Shown one piece after another: positions 17,287 through 25,891 of a DNA stretch of 64,000 nt. The stretch covers positions 682,001 to 746,000 of the forward strand of contig NZ_JBNGOQ010000001.1 in assembly GCF_050589645.1 (NCBI RefSeq). Direction: 5' to 3'. Both the position numbers and the translations under genes were made by a program. This DNA comes from JBNGOQ01 sp050589645. GTDB taxonomy: Bacteria > Bacteroidota > Bacteroidia > Flavobacteriales > Flavobacteriaceae. Positions within the stretch are counted from its first letter, which is position 1, and each line of letters begins with the position of its first letter. The notes below the pieces were generated by a model. It had not been told where the DNA came from and searched no databases. It saw nothing but the letters and a program-made list of their open reading frames with translations.

Positions 17287-18189
17287 ATGAGGAAGATATT
17301 GGTGCCTACAGATTTTTCGGAAAACGCATGGAATGCCACCAAATATGCCATTGAACTGTTCAAAGGTGAGGAATGCACATTTTATTTGTTGAATACCTAT
17401 ACCCCTACCTTTGCACACAATCGTTTTATGGCAAGTACGATCCAGGATCCCGGGGTGGATGATATTATCCGTTCCAATTCGGAGAAGGGATTACAAAACC
17501 TACAGGCCAAAATAAAAAAAAGGAATCAGTATCCGAACCATCGTTTCAAAACAGTATCCTCTTTTTGCCTATTGGTAGAAGCTATAAGGGACATAGTGGA
17601 TTCAGAGGGAATAGATTTTATCGTAACCGGAACCAAGGGTGCCTCTGGGATAGAGGAGGTTTTTATGGGGAGCAATACCGTACGCATCATAAAATCGATC
17701 AAACGTTGCCCGGTTTTGGCCATCCCCATGGATTTTGAATATGCAACCCCCTCCGAAATTGCATTCGCCACGGACTTTAACCGGTTTTACACACTTTCGG
17801 AACTGCAACCGCTGATCGATTTGGCCAGGGCGTTCGACGCCACTTTGAGAATTGTGCATGTACAATATGAAATTAAGGCCCTGACCGAGATACAACAGTT
17901 TAACTTGGAGATGCTGCGCAAATACCTGGGAGACCTACCGCATTACGTGCATACGGTTACAGAGCTTAATTCCGTCTCCAAGACACTTGAAGTGTTTACA
18001 AATGAACTGGGAATACATCTGCTGGCCATGTTGCATTATCAGCACAGCTATCTGGAAAAGATGACGCGTGAACCGATTATTAAGCGGGTGGCCTTTCACA
18101 CGCAAATACCCCTGTTGGTTATCCCGGAGCTGGGCATGGGGGTATCTCCCAAGCCTAAAAAGAAAGGCAAAAACCTAATGCTAAGCTAG
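17287..18189 (+). CDS. Tandem universal stress protein (Usp), copy 1
   Basis: 300 aa, two UspA domains in tandem. Domain 1 starts 'MRKILVPTDFSENAWNATKY' and has the ATP-binding loop 'GTKGASGIEEVFMGSNTV'. Domain 2 starts near 'PSEIAFATDFNRFYT' and lacks the full G-x2-G-x9-GS loop, so only domain 1 is likely to bind ATP. Usp proteins help survival under energy or oxygen limitation in other bacteria. It lies directly downstream of fnr with its own Fnr-type promoter and has the longest C-terminal tail of the seven copies here, rich in Lys and Pro. Confidence 0.9.
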   Translation: MRKILVPTDFSENAWNATKYAIELFKGEECTFYLLNTYTPTFAHNRFMASTIQDPGVDDIIRSNSEKGLQNLQAKIKKRNQYPNHRFKTVSSFCLLVEAIRDIVDSEGIDFIVTGTKGASGIEEVFMGSNTVRIIKSIKRCPVLAIPMDFEYATPSEIAFATDFNRFYTLSELQPLIDLARAFDATLRIVHVQYEIKALTEIQQFNLEMLRKYLGDLPHYVHTVTELNSVSKTLEVFTNELGIHLLAMLHYQHSYLEKMTREPIIKRVAFHTQIPLLVIPELGMGVSPKPKKKGKNLMLS

Positions 18190-18190
18190 T

Positions 18191-18409
18191 CTATCGGTCT
18201 AGCGGCCGGTCCTCATAGAAATCCTCAAAGGTCTTTTCAGTGGTGTAGCCATCCGTCAATACCCTATAAACCATATAAACGAGCATTAGTTGTCCGGCGA
18301 CGGTGAGGTAGAATACCCAGTTGAAGGGAAATCCCATGCTTGCCGTTGCTGTCACCAAGATTAAAACCAATGTGGTAGCGATTACCCAGAAAAAGACGGA
18401 GGTGCGCAT
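18191..18409 (-). CDS. Small membrane protein of unknown function
   Basis: 72 aa with two predicted helices ('VFFWVIATTLVLILVTATASMGF' and 'WVFYLTVAGQLMLVYMVYRVL') and an acidic tail 'EKTFEDFYEDRP'. Not recognised. It is convergent with the first usp gene (1 base between the stops). A -7-like TACATTTT lies upstream on the minus strand near 18440. The hairpin topology suggests an inner-membrane accessory protein. Confidence 0.65.
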   Translation of the reverse strand: MRTSVFFWVIATTLVLILVTATASMGFPFNWVFYLTVAGQLMLVYMVYRVLTDGYTTEKTFEDFYEDRPLDR

Positions 18410-18512
18410 GTTTTTTGCTTTAAAATAGCTAGAAAATGTAGATTTTGATGTTAAGGAAATGCTATTTTTAGGCCGCCCCTTGGGCAGGGACGGTCTGGCT
18501 CGCTGCTACAAG

Positions 18513-19211
18513 TTACAGCGTTCCCATGGCAATACGCACCATTTCGCTAAAGCCTGTCTCCCGTTCTTCCGGGCTGGCCCCTTTCCCCGTGACCAGGGAG
18601 TCCGAAATGGTCAAAATGGCCAGGGCCCGGACCCCGTGCTTTGCGGCCAGGGTATAGAGGCCGGCGGCCTCCATTTCTACACATAGCACATTGTAGGCTG
18701 CCCACAGTTTATAAGATTCCGGATCGTCCGCGTAGAACACATCGGAAGAAAGTACATTGCCGGCGGTAATGGGGATTTGGTGGTCCTTGGCATACTGCAC
18801 GGCCTTCATAAACAGTTCAAAGCTGGCCGTGGGGGCATAGTTCGCATGCTTAAATTTTGAGTGGTTGATGCTAGAGGTCGTAGAGGCGGCCATGGCCAGC
18901 ACAATGTCCCGGATTTTTACCTCTTTTTGATAGGATCCCGCAGTACCCACGCGAATCAGGTTTTTAACACCGTAGGCCGTGATAAGTTCATGACAGTAGA
19001 TGAGGGACGATGGAATACCCATACCACTGCCCTGTACCGATACCCGTTTTCCTCCATAAATTCCAGTATAACCCAACATGCCTCGGATTTCGTTGTAGCA
19101 GATGGGGTCTTCCAAAAAAGTTTCAGCGATCCATTTGGCGCGTAAGGGGTCTCCGGGGAGTAGGACGGTCTCTGCGATTTCCCCTTTTTTTGCGGCGATA
19201 TGTAAACTCAT
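18513..19211 (-). CDS. deoD: Purine nucleoside phosphorylase, DeoD type
   Basis: 232 aa. The family motifs 'LLPGDPLRAKWIAETFLED', 'GSGMGIPSSLIYCHEL', 'RVGTAGS' and 'VEMEAAGLYTLA' are present, as is the catalytic Asp in 'TISDSLVTG'. Phosphorolyses purine (deoxy)nucleosides to base plus (deoxy)ribose-1-phosphate in the cytoplasm. The start overlaps deoC by 4 bases, and the order CoA-transferase, deoC, deoD forms an operon for deoxynucleoside catabolism. Confidence 0.95.
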   Translation of the reverse strand: MSLHIAAKKGEIAETVLLPGDPLRAKWIAETFLEDPICYNEIRGMLGYTGIYGGKRVSVQGSGMGIPSSLIYCHELITAYGVKNLIRVGTAGSYQKEVKIRDIVLAMAASTTSSINHSKFKHANYAPTASFELFMKAVQYAKDHQIPITAGNVLSSDVFYADDPESYKLWAAYNVLCVEMEAAGLYTLAAKHGVRALAILTISDSLVTGKGASPEERETGFSEMVRIAMGTL

Positions 19212-19876
19212 GGGCTTTGATTTTCGTCTTGTGCAAGCAGGGCAATACCGGAGGAAGTGCCGATCCGGGAAACGCCAAGTTCAATATAACGTAGGGCGGT
19301 GGCCCTATCCTTGATGCCGCCGGAGGCCTTAATACGGGCCTTGTCCCCTACGACCTCCTTCATCAGGCGGACATCGTCAAGGGTAGCCCCTCCAGGCCCA
19401 AAACCTGTGGAGGTTTTTACAAAATCTGCCCCTGCCTCTACCACTAAGGCACATGCTTTTTTCTTTTCTTCGGTAGTGAGATAAGCGGTCTCTATAATGA
19501 CTTTTAAAACCACATCGCCAATGGCCTTTTTTACCGCTTGGATCTCTTGCAACACCTGATCGGTCTCGCCAGATTTTAGCCACCCCAGATTGATGACCAT
19601 ATCTATTTCGTCCGCTCCGTTTTCCATACAATCCACGGCTTCGAACACCTTGGTCCGTGTGCCGTTGGCCCCTAAGGGAAAACCCACTACAGCGGCTATT
19701 TTTATTGCGGTATCCGCCAGCTCCTTATGCGCGGTGCCAACATGGCAACCGTTTACACAGACCGCGTAAAAGCCATGGGTCCGTGCCTCCTGACAGAGGT
19801 TTTCTATGGCCGATAGGGTGGCGGTGGCGCCCAAGAGGGTATGGTCTATGTATTGTTGTAGGGGTATGGGCTTCAT
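19208..19876 (-). CDS. deoC: Deoxyribose-phosphate aldolase
   Basis: 222 aa, of usual length. Splits 2-deoxyribose-5-phosphate into glyceraldehyde-3-phosphate and acetaldehyde. The Schiff-base lysine is K154 in 'FVKTSTGFGPGGAT', the second conserved Lys is in 'IKASGGI', and 'GFPLGANGTRTK' is the conserved N-terminal block. It overlaps deoD and the CoA-transferase gene by 4 bases each, so all three are translationally coupled. Confidence 0.96.
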   Translation of the reverse strand: MKPIPLQQYIDHTLLGATATLSAIENLCQEARTHGFYAVCVNGCHVGTAHKELADTAIKIAAVVGFPLGANGTRTKVFEAVDCMENGADEIDMVINLGWLKSGETDQVLQEIQAVKKAIGDVVLKVIIETAYLTTEEKKKACALVVEAGADFVKTSTGFGPGGATLDDVRLMKEVVGDKARIKASGGIKDRATALRYIELGVSRIGTSSGIALLAQDENQSP

Positions 19877-21159
19877 ACAAGGGTTTTAAAACGTTCAAAT
19901 GCCTGCTCCTCCAGTACTTGCCGATGGTCTGGATGGGCTATGGAAATAAGGGCCTTGGCCCGTTGTTCCAAACTTCTCCCAAAAAGGTTCACTACCCCGT
20001 ATTCCGTGGCCACGTAGTGTACGTGTGCCCTTGTGGTGGTTACCCCGGCCCCATGTTTAAGAAAGGGGGTGATTTTGGAAACGCCCTTATGGGTAAGGGA
20101 AGGCATGGCGATTATAGGTTTGCCTCCTTCGGATAGGGAGGCCCCGCGGATGAAATCCATTTGTCCCCCAACGCCAGAGTATTGATAGGTGCCGATCGTA
20201 TCCGCACATACCTGGCCGGTGAGATCTATTTCAATGGCACTGTTGATCGCGGTCACTTTTGGATTTTGTCGAATAACGGCTGTATCATTGGTAAAGGCGG
20301 CTTCTTTAAAATGTACACTGGGGTTATCATGAACGAAGTCATATAGCGCCTGGGTACCTACAGCAAAGCAGGTAACGATTTTTCCGGTTTTAATTTCCTT
20401 GTCCTCTCCTGTAATAATCCCTTTTTCCACTAAGGGTAGGATACCATCGGAAAACATCTCCGTATGAATACCCAATCTTCTGTGGCCGTGCAAATTGTTT
20501 AGTACGGCATTGGGAATATTGCCGATACCCATTTGTAGGGTGGCGCCATCCTCGATCAGCTCGGCCACATGTGCTCCAATTTTTCGTTCAACATCGGTCA
20601 TTCCGTTGATCTGACTGCTATATATGGGCTTATCTACCTCTATGGCTTTATCAATTTGCCTTATGTGTATGATACCGTCCCCATGGGTTCTGGGTACTTG
20701 GGGATTCACTTGCGCAATGACCCTCTTGGCGGTCTGTATAGCGGGCAAGGTGACATCTACGGAAGTACCAAGGGAACAATATCCGTGTTTATCTGGGGGC
20801 GATACCTGGATAAAGGCAACATCCAAGGGCAGGATCTCCCGCCTGAACAGCAAATGTATTTCGCTCAAAAAAATAGGGATATAGTCGCCTTTGGCGGAAT
20901 CTATTGCTTTTCGAACGTTACCGCCCACAAAGCAACTGCTTATTCGAAATGCATCAGTGTAAGGTTCCGAGGTATATTTGGCCTGGCCTTCCGTGTGCAT
21001 TTGAATAATCTCGATGTCTTCCAGATCTCTATAGCGATCGCAGAGCGCATCGATCAACACGTTCGGTGTCATGGCAGCACCTTGAAAGAAAACGCGATTT
21101 CCCGATTTTACACAGGCAACTGCCTCTTCGGCTGCAACAATTTTTAGGGTAGCGGGCAT
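19873..21159 (-). CDS. Acetyl-CoA hydrolase/transferase family (4-hydroxybutyrate CoA-transferase-like)
   Basis: 428 aa. Two-domain family I CoA-transferase fold with the catalytic Glu in 'GIHTEMFSDG', and 'LQMGIGNIPNAVL' and 'GVGGQMDFIRGA' as conserved binding loops. It moves CoA between acyl groups such as acetate, butyrate or 4-hydroxybutyrate; the substrate cannot be read from sequence. Coupling to deoC suggests handling of two-carbon products (acetaldehyde to acetyl units), but that is an inference. Confidence 0.88.
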   Translation of the reverse strand: MPATLKIVAAEEAVACVKSGNRVFFQGAAMTPNVLIDALCDRYRDLEDIEIIQMHTEGQAKYTSEPYTDAFRISSCFVGGNVRKAIDSAKGDYIPIFLSEIHLLFRREILPLDVAFIQVSPPDKHGYCSLGTSVDVTLPAIQTAKRVIAQVNPQVPRTHGDGIIHIRQIDKAIEVDKPIYSSQINGMTDVERKIGAHVAELIEDGATLQMGIGNIPNAVLNNLHGHRRLGIHTEMFSDGILPLVEKGIITGEDKEIKTGKIVTCFAVGTQALYDFVHDNPSVHFKEAAFTNDTAVIRQNPKVTAINSAIEIDLTGQVCADTIGTYQYSGVGGQMDFIRGASLSEGGKPIIAMPSLTHKGVSKITPFLKHGAGVTTTRAHVHYVATEYGVVNLFGRSLEQRAKALISIAHPDHRQVLEEQAFERFKTLV

Positions 21160-21194
21160 AGTTTGGATGCTTAATGGCTATGGTTGATCTGCAT

Positions 21195-21602
21195 CTATTG
21201 CAGCAATAACTTTAGTTTGGCCAAGATAATCAATTCGGATTTGTTCTTTCGCGCAAAGGCCGCGGCAATGGCATGGGCCGTATCCATCACCAATCGCTTT
21301 ACCTTGGGGCTGAACTTTTCATGGTGCTCCTGGTAAAAGGTCGCGAAATCATCAAAACAGCTTCCGCTATCCTTTCCGTACTCCAACAGCCAATCGAATA
21401 CCGTTTCGATTTGAAATGCGGCATCGGTGCCAAATTCGTCCTCAACGGCATCTACCTGCAACCAATACGATCTTACTTCCTCTCTTAGCGTATCCATTTC
21501 CTTGGCATGAATACTTTGATCAGCCATGGCTACGGCATAAAAAAGCTTCCCCAAATTTTGGTAAAACTCGTTTCCAATCCGCTGCGATTCCATCATGTTC
21601 AT
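21195..21602 (-). CDS. TerB-like helical protein under Fnr-type control
   Basis: 135 aa, all-helical. 'LGKLFYAVAMADQSIHAKEMDTLREEV' resembles the TerB helix pair with its acidic metal-binding residues (D-x-S-x-x-x-x-E). The remainder holds amphipathic helices and many acidic residues. No enzymatic motif. It is preceded by a TGA-N6-TCA site at 21654-21665 with a correctly spaced minus-strand -7 box, which predicts +1 near 21618. Homology to TerB is suggestive, not certain. Confidence 0.7.
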   Translation of the reverse strand: MNMMESQRIGNEFYQNLGKLFYAVAMADQSIHAKEMDTLREEVRSYWLQVDAVEDEFGTDAAFQIETVFDWLLEYGKDSGSCFDDFATFYQEHHEKFSPKVKRLVMDTAHAIAAAFARKNKSELIILAKLKLLLQ

Positions 21603-21622
21603 AGCGTTGTCATTTTCTGTTT

Positions 21623-21665
21623 CAAAAATAGAAGCTATACCTAGGGTTTTTTATGACAAAAATCA
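21623..21665 (-). promoter_or_regulatory. Fnr-type site and -7 box for the TerB-like gene
   Basis: TGACAAAAATCA at 21654-21665, 23-base spacer, minus-strand TATTTTTG at 21630 down to 21623. Predicted +1 near 21618, 16 bases before the ATG at 21602. On the plus strand the only -7-like box is TAACTTTA at 21677, only 11 bases from the palindrome. The site might therefore repress, not activate, the divergent kinase gene. Confidence 0.85.
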
Positions 21666-21688
21666 GTTATATGGTTTAACTTTATGGC

Positions 21689-22834
21689 ATGAAGGTTTTT
21701 CAGAAAAACAGCAATATTTTTAATCTGCTTTCCGAGGGGGTATCGGAAGGTATCATTGTGGTGAACGAGAAACAATTGATTGTTGCCAATAATTCGTCCA
21801 CGGAGGAAATGTTCGGATACGAAAAGGACGAACTTGTCGGAAACCACCTGGAACTTCTCATTCCCGCCAGTTACCACCATGCGCACAAGGGACACTTCAA
21901 AGACTTCATGAACAGGAGCCAAAGACGTCCCATGGGCCAGGGCCGTGAGCTCTACGGTATTCGGAAAAATGGGGAGGAGTTTCCCTTGGAAGTAGGCCTA
22001 AATCCATTTAGTCTGTACGGGAATACCTATGTGATGGCCTTGATCGTGGATATCACGGAACGCCGAAACTATACGGAGCGTTTGGAGCTTGAGGTCAAGG
22101 AGCGTACCGAACAACTTCAGGAAGCACTATCCAAGGAACGGGAACTCAATGAACTCAAAACACGCTTCCTGTCCTTGGTTTCCCATGAATTCAAAACACC
22201 CTTGAGCAGTATCCTCACCTCTACTACGCTTTTATCCAAATACACCCAGACCGAACAGCAGGAAAAAAGGAACAAGCATATAGATACCATTCGCAACAAG
22301 GTAAAATACCTGGATACCATTCTCAACGATTTTTTATCCGTTGAGCGCCTGGAGACAGGGAAGGTAAATTATAGATTTACCACTTTTCCCTTGAGCAAAT
22401 TGGTGAACCAGGTCATCTATGATGCCAATATGCTGCTTAAGGTAGGGCAACAGATTCAGTACCCCGAACAGATCGATGACTTTGTCATTACCTGCGATGA
22501 GAAAATACTGGAGCTCATCCTGTCCAATTTGGTCCACAATGCCATAAAGTATTCGTCCGAGGATACGGTGATCGATATACAGATTCGTCAGAAAGGGAAC
22601 AATCTGATAATGAAAATTATCGACCAGGGCATGGGGATTCCGGAAAGTGATCAAAAGTTTATTTTTAATCGGTATTTCAGGGCCAAAAATGCCTTATTGA
22701 GTCAAGGCACGGGAATCGGGTTGAATATTGTGAAGCAACATATTGAAAATTTAGGTGGATGCATTACCTTTAATAGTCAGGAAAACAAAGGGTCTACCTT
22801 TACCGTGGAAATACCAATGAATCCAGAGCCGTAA
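21689..22834 (+). CDS. PAS-domain sensor histidine kinase (FixL-like PAS)
   Basis: 381 aa, no membrane segments, so cytosolic. PAS domain at about 10-125; 'SYHHAHKGHFKDFM...GQGRELYGIRKNG' aligns with the FixL haem PAS, with H66 at the haem-ligand position and an Arg at the O2-contact position. Many non-haem PAS domains share this pattern. A coiled coil at 125-155 leads to the HisKA box 'LSLVSHEFKTPLSS' (H166) and a complete HATPase ('NLVHNAIKYSS', 'DQGMGIPESDQ', 'GTGIGLNIVKQH'). It is 3 bases upstream of the receiver-CRP gene, so the two form a two-component pair. Oxygen or redox sensing is an inference. Confidence 0.9.
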   Translation: MKVFQKNSNIFNLLSEGVSEGIIVVNEKQLIVANNSSTEEMFGYEKDELVGNHLELLIPASYHHAHKGHFKDFMNRSQRRPMGQGRELYGIRKNGEEFPLEVGLNPFSLYGNTYVMALIVDITERRNYTERLELEVKERTEQLQEALSKERELNELKTRFLSLVSHEFKTPLSSILTSTTLLSKYTQTEQQEKRNKHIDTIRNKVKYLDTILNDFLSVERLETGKVNYRFTTFPLSKLVNQVIYDANMLLKVGQQIQYPEQIDDFVITCDEKILELILSNLVHNAIKYSSEDTVIDIQIRQKGNNLIMKIIDQGMGIPESDQKFIFNRYFRAKNALLSQGTGIGLNIVKQHIENLGGCITFNSQENKGSTFTVEIPMNPEP

Positions 22835-22837
22835 CCC

Positions 22838-23890
22838 ATGAAAAGAATACTATTGATAGAGGATGATACCGCCTTAAGAGAAAATACGGCCGAATTGTTG
22901 GAGCTTTCCGATTATGAGGTTATTACTGCCCCGAATGGCAAGATAGGTATAGACCTGGCTAGGGAACAGCATCCCGATATTGTGGTATGTGATATCATGA
23001 TGCCCGAGATTGATGGGTATGGTGTGTTGCAGCAACTTTCCTCAGATGCGGCCACCCAACATATCCCCTTTATTTTTCTTTCGGCCAAAACGGAGCACAA
23101 GGAGGTGCGCAAAGGGATGGACCTTGGGGCCGATGACTACCTTACCAAACCCTTTGAGGAAGTAGACCTGATGAGCGCCATAGAAAGCAGGTTGGCCAAG
23201 GCAGAGATCATGACCCGTTTGGGTAGGAATCAGACACCTTTATCCGTGGATGCCGAGGCGCAGATGCGTACCTTGAACGAACTGAAGAATTTTTTTGATG
23301 ACCACGGGGATGTCCATACCTATAAAAAGGGAAGCCCTATTTACAATGAAGGGGAGCATTCCAACAAGATTTTTCTTATTTTAGAAGGGGTAGTAAAATG
23401 CCATAAGATGGATGAGGATGGGAAGGAATTGATCACTTCCCTACATCCTGCCGATGATTTTTTGGGCTTTACCTCCTTTCTGGACAACCTTCCCTACCAG
23501 GAATCGGCCTCGGCAGTGGAAGACGCGGAACTGGCAGGTATTTCCAAGGAAAGCATGAAAGGTATTTTGGAAAAAAACCACAATGTTTCACTGGAATTGA
23601 TGGAATTGCTCACCGACAATATTTCGGAAATCAAAGAGCAACTCCTCCAAATGGCCTATAGCTCTGTCCGGAAAAAAACCGCGCAAACCCTGCTTCAGTT
23701 TGCCGAGGTCCTGAACAAAAACCCTGAGGAACCTATTCGCATTTCCCGCAGTGACCTTGCCAGCGTGGCCGGTATTGCCACAGAAAGTTTGATCCGGACA
23801 CTTTCCGGATTCAAAAAAGAAGGACTTATAGATATTGAGGGCAGGAACATCAAAATTTTACAATTAAGGGCACTGCATGGTATAGAATAG
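22838..23890 (+). CDS. Response regulator: receiver domain fused to a Crp/Fnr module
   Basis: 350 aa. Receiver domain at 1-120 with phospho-acceptor D52 ('VVVCDIMMPEIDG') and Lys in 'DDYLTKPFEE'. A cyclic-nucleotide-type barrel spans about 140-260. The C-terminal Crp helix-turn-helix has 'GIATESLIRTLSGFKKEG' (E316, R320). This helix differs from that of the Fnr homologue at 16517 mainly by T to L, so both should read the same TGA-N6-TCA site. Phosphorylation by the adjacent kinase would then feed into the same regulon. Receiver-CRP fusions are uncommon outside Bacteroidota and related groups. Confidence 0.92.
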   Translation: MKRILLIEDDTALRENTAELLELSDYEVITAPNGKIGIDLAREQHPDIVVCDIMMPEIDGYGVLQQLSSDAATQHIPFIFLSAKTEHKEVRKGMDLGADDYLTKPFEEVDLMSAIESRLAKAEIMTRLGRNQTPLSVDAEAQMRTLNELKNFFDDHGDVHTYKKGSPIYNEGEHSNKIFLILEGVVKCHKMDEDGKELITSLHPADDFLGFTSFLDNLPYQESASAVEDAELAGISKESMKGILEKNHNVSLELMELLTDNISEIKEQLLQMAYSSVRKKTAQTLLQFAEVLNKNPEEPIRISRSDLASVAGIATESLIRTLSGFKKEGLIDIEGRNIKILQLRALHGIE

Positions 23891-23966
23891 CTGCAGAGCA
23901 TGCTGAAAAGGGTAGATCAAGCCCTTTGGAAAGCGCTCAAATTTTTGCCCAACCGCCCCAATAATA

Positions 23967-24009
23967 TGATTTTAGTCATATTTCCCTTGGACCTATCCCA
24001 ATACATTTG
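23967..24009 (+). promoter_or_regulatory. Fnr-type site and -7 box for usp copy 2
   Basis: TGATTTTAGTCA at 23967-23978, 23-base spacer, TACATTTG at 24002-24009. Predicted +1 near 24014, 27 bases before the ATG. Confidence 0.88.
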
Positions 24010-24040
24010 CTTTTGTAGTATCCAGTAGGTCGCTTATCCA

Positions 24041-24877
24041 ATGAAAAATATATTGATTCCCACCGATTTTTCACCAAATGCTTGGAACGCCCTAAAATAT
24101 GCGCTCGGCTTTTTTAAGGGGGTCCATTGTAATTTTTATCTACTCCATGTTGCACCTTTGAGCGAATACCCAGTAATGGGGCTTTCATTTACGCCCAGCC
24201 TTGGCGAAACCGGCATACCTTCAAAAGACAAGCTCGATGCCTTTACGGAACGGGCCAAAAATAAAGCCGAGAGCGAACTACACCATTTTTTCCCGGAACT
24301 GCATTATGGCCTGCTTATAGATGTGACCCGCAGATTGGTCAAGGAAAAGAAAATAGACCTGATCGTCATGGGAACCAAGGGGGCGTCAGGGATAAAACGG
24401 CTTATTATTGGAAGTAATACCGGTGATATTATAACCAAGGTACAATGCAATACCCTAGTAGTCCCGGAACATGTAGTTTATGGGAGACCACGGACGATCA
24501 CCTTTCCGACCGATTATAATATTTTCTATTCGCATGCCATTTTGGAGACGTTGTCAGAGCTCGTTGTTGCCAACAAAGCGCACCTCAAAGTCCTTCATGT
24601 GGCGGGGAGCACGGAAAACCTATCCGAAGATCAGCAAAACAACAGAGCGTATCTACAGGATTACCTGGAGGAGATATTTCCAAAACAGCACAGTTTTTAT
24701 CTCATTGATAACCGAAAAATTACTCAAGGAATACAGGAATTCATCTCAGAAAAACAGAGTGATCTTACCATTATGGTGGCCAAGAACCTCAATTTTTTAC
24801 AACAGCTACTTTTCGATTCCACCGTGGAAAAAGTGAGTTTCCATACCCAGGTGCCCTTTTTGGTCATCCACGGCTAA
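24041..24877 (+). CDS. Tandem universal stress protein, copy 2
   Basis: 278 aa, two Usp domains. Domain 1 begins 'MKNILIPTDFSPNAWNALKY' and has the ATP loop 'MGTKGASGIKRLIIGSNTGDI'. Domain 2 begins 'RTITFPTDYNIFYSHAIL' and ends 'VSFHTQVPFLVIHG', without an intact nucleotide loop. It sits directly downstream of the receiver-CRP gene but carries its own Fnr-type promoter. Most similar to copy 4 at 26294 (both end in 'VAKN(L/V)NFLQ'). Confidence 0.9.
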   Translation: MKNILIPTDFSPNAWNALKYALGFFKGVHCNFYLLHVAPLSEYPVMGLSFTPSLGETGIPSKDKLDAFTERAKNKAESELHHFFPELHYGLLIDVTRRLVKEKKIDLIVMGTKGASGIKRLIIGSNTGDIITKVQCNTLVVPEHVVYGRPRTITFPTDYNIFYSHAILETLSELVVANKAHLKVLHVAGSTENLSEDQQNNRAYLQDYLEEIFPKQHSFYLIDNRKITQGIQEFISEKQSDLTIMVAKNLNFLQQLLFDSTVEKVSFHTQVPFLVIHG

Positions 24878-24903
24878 GCGACAATTTCTATCAGCTATGG
24901 TAC

Positions 24904-24946
24904 TGATAAATATCATAGTTTTCACCTCCCATAGCACATAACTTTG
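24904..24946 (+). promoter_or_regulatory. Fnr-type site and -7 box for usp copy 3
   Basis: TGATAAATATCA at 24904-24915, 23-base spacer, consensus TAACTTTG at 24939-24946. Predicted +1 near 24951. This rules out the in-frame TTG at 24944 and supports ATG 24971 for the downstream gene. Confidence 0.9.
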
Positions 24947-24970
24947 GCCGTCAAAGAAAAGACCGTACAA

Positions 24971-25816
24971 ATGCAGATCATATTGATTCCTACTGATTTT
25001 TCCGACAATGCACTGCATGCGATCCACCATGCCCTAAAACTCTTTAAGTTGGAAAGGGCCAACTTTTACTTTTTGCACGCTTATGCCGATGAAGTATACG
25101 AATTGAGCAAATCCGGGACCCGGGATAGTTTAAAACAACGAAGAAAGGAGGTGCGCAAAAAGACCGATACATCGCTGGACCAATTGCTTTCCGAATTGGA
25201 AGAAGAATTTCCAAACCCGAAACATTCCTATCAGGTAGTGTCGGCCTTCGAATCCTTGGTCGATGCGGTAAACGATTTCGTGGATCAGGTGGATATCGAT
25301 TTAATCGTAATGGGCACAAAAGGGGTTACATCGGATAAAAGGACCATCTTGGGCAGTCATACGGTACAAGTGTTAAAATACGTAAAATGCCCCGTGCTGG
25401 CCATTCCTGAGGAGTATGCCTACCAGCCACCCAAAAAAATACTGTTCCCCACGGACTACATGTTGCCCTTTAAACGGAGGGAATTGAAATTGCTCAACGA
25501 ACTGGCAGGCTCCTTCAAATCAGAAATACATTGTCTATACATTTCCGCCCTGAAGAAATTGTCGTTCCGTCAAGAAGACAACAAGCTCTTTCTGCAAAAT
25601 ACCTTATCCAGTGCGTTTCTGTTTTTTAAACAATGCGAAGGTGAGGACAGGGTGCAGATCATTTTGGAACATATCGCCAAAGATTATATAGATATGCTGG
25701 TCATGGTAAATTCGCGCCATTCCCTTTTAGAGAATATGTTGTACCGGTCTACTGTGGACCAAATTGGACTTACCGTGAGCGTTCCCTTTCTGGTCATGCA
25801 GAACCTACCCAGATAA
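24971..25816 (+). CDS. Tandem universal stress protein, copy 3
   Basis: 281 aa from ATG 24971, chosen because the longer frame (TTG 24944) starts inside the predicted promoter. Domain 1: 'MQIILIPTDFSDNALHAIHH' and ATP loop 'MGTKGVTSDKRTILGSHTV', where the G-A-S-G part is altered to G-V-T-S. Domain 2: 'KKILFPTDYMLPFKRREL' and 'VSVPFLVMQNLPR'. It shares the 'FKRREL' segment with copy 7 at 29352, pointing to a recent common origin. Confidence 0.88.
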   Translation: MQIILIPTDFSDNALHAIHHALKLFKLERANFYFLHAYADEVYELSKSGTRDSLKQRRKEVRKKTDTSLDQLLSELEEEFPNPKHSYQVVSAFESLVDAVNDFVDQVDIDLIVMGTKGVTSDKRTILGSHTVQVLKYVKCPVLAIPEEYAYQPPKKILFPTDYMLPFKRRELKLLNELAGSFKSEIHCLYISALKKLSFRQEDNKLFLQNTLSSAFLFFKQCEGEDRVQIILEHIAKDYIDMLVMVNSRHSLLENMLYRSTVDQIGLTVSVPFLVMQNLPR

Positions 25817-25891
25817 TCCTATAATGGAACAATGAAGAATGCGGCCCTTTAGGACTGGGCCAGGTTTTTGGATATGCTGTAAAGTGTTGGA

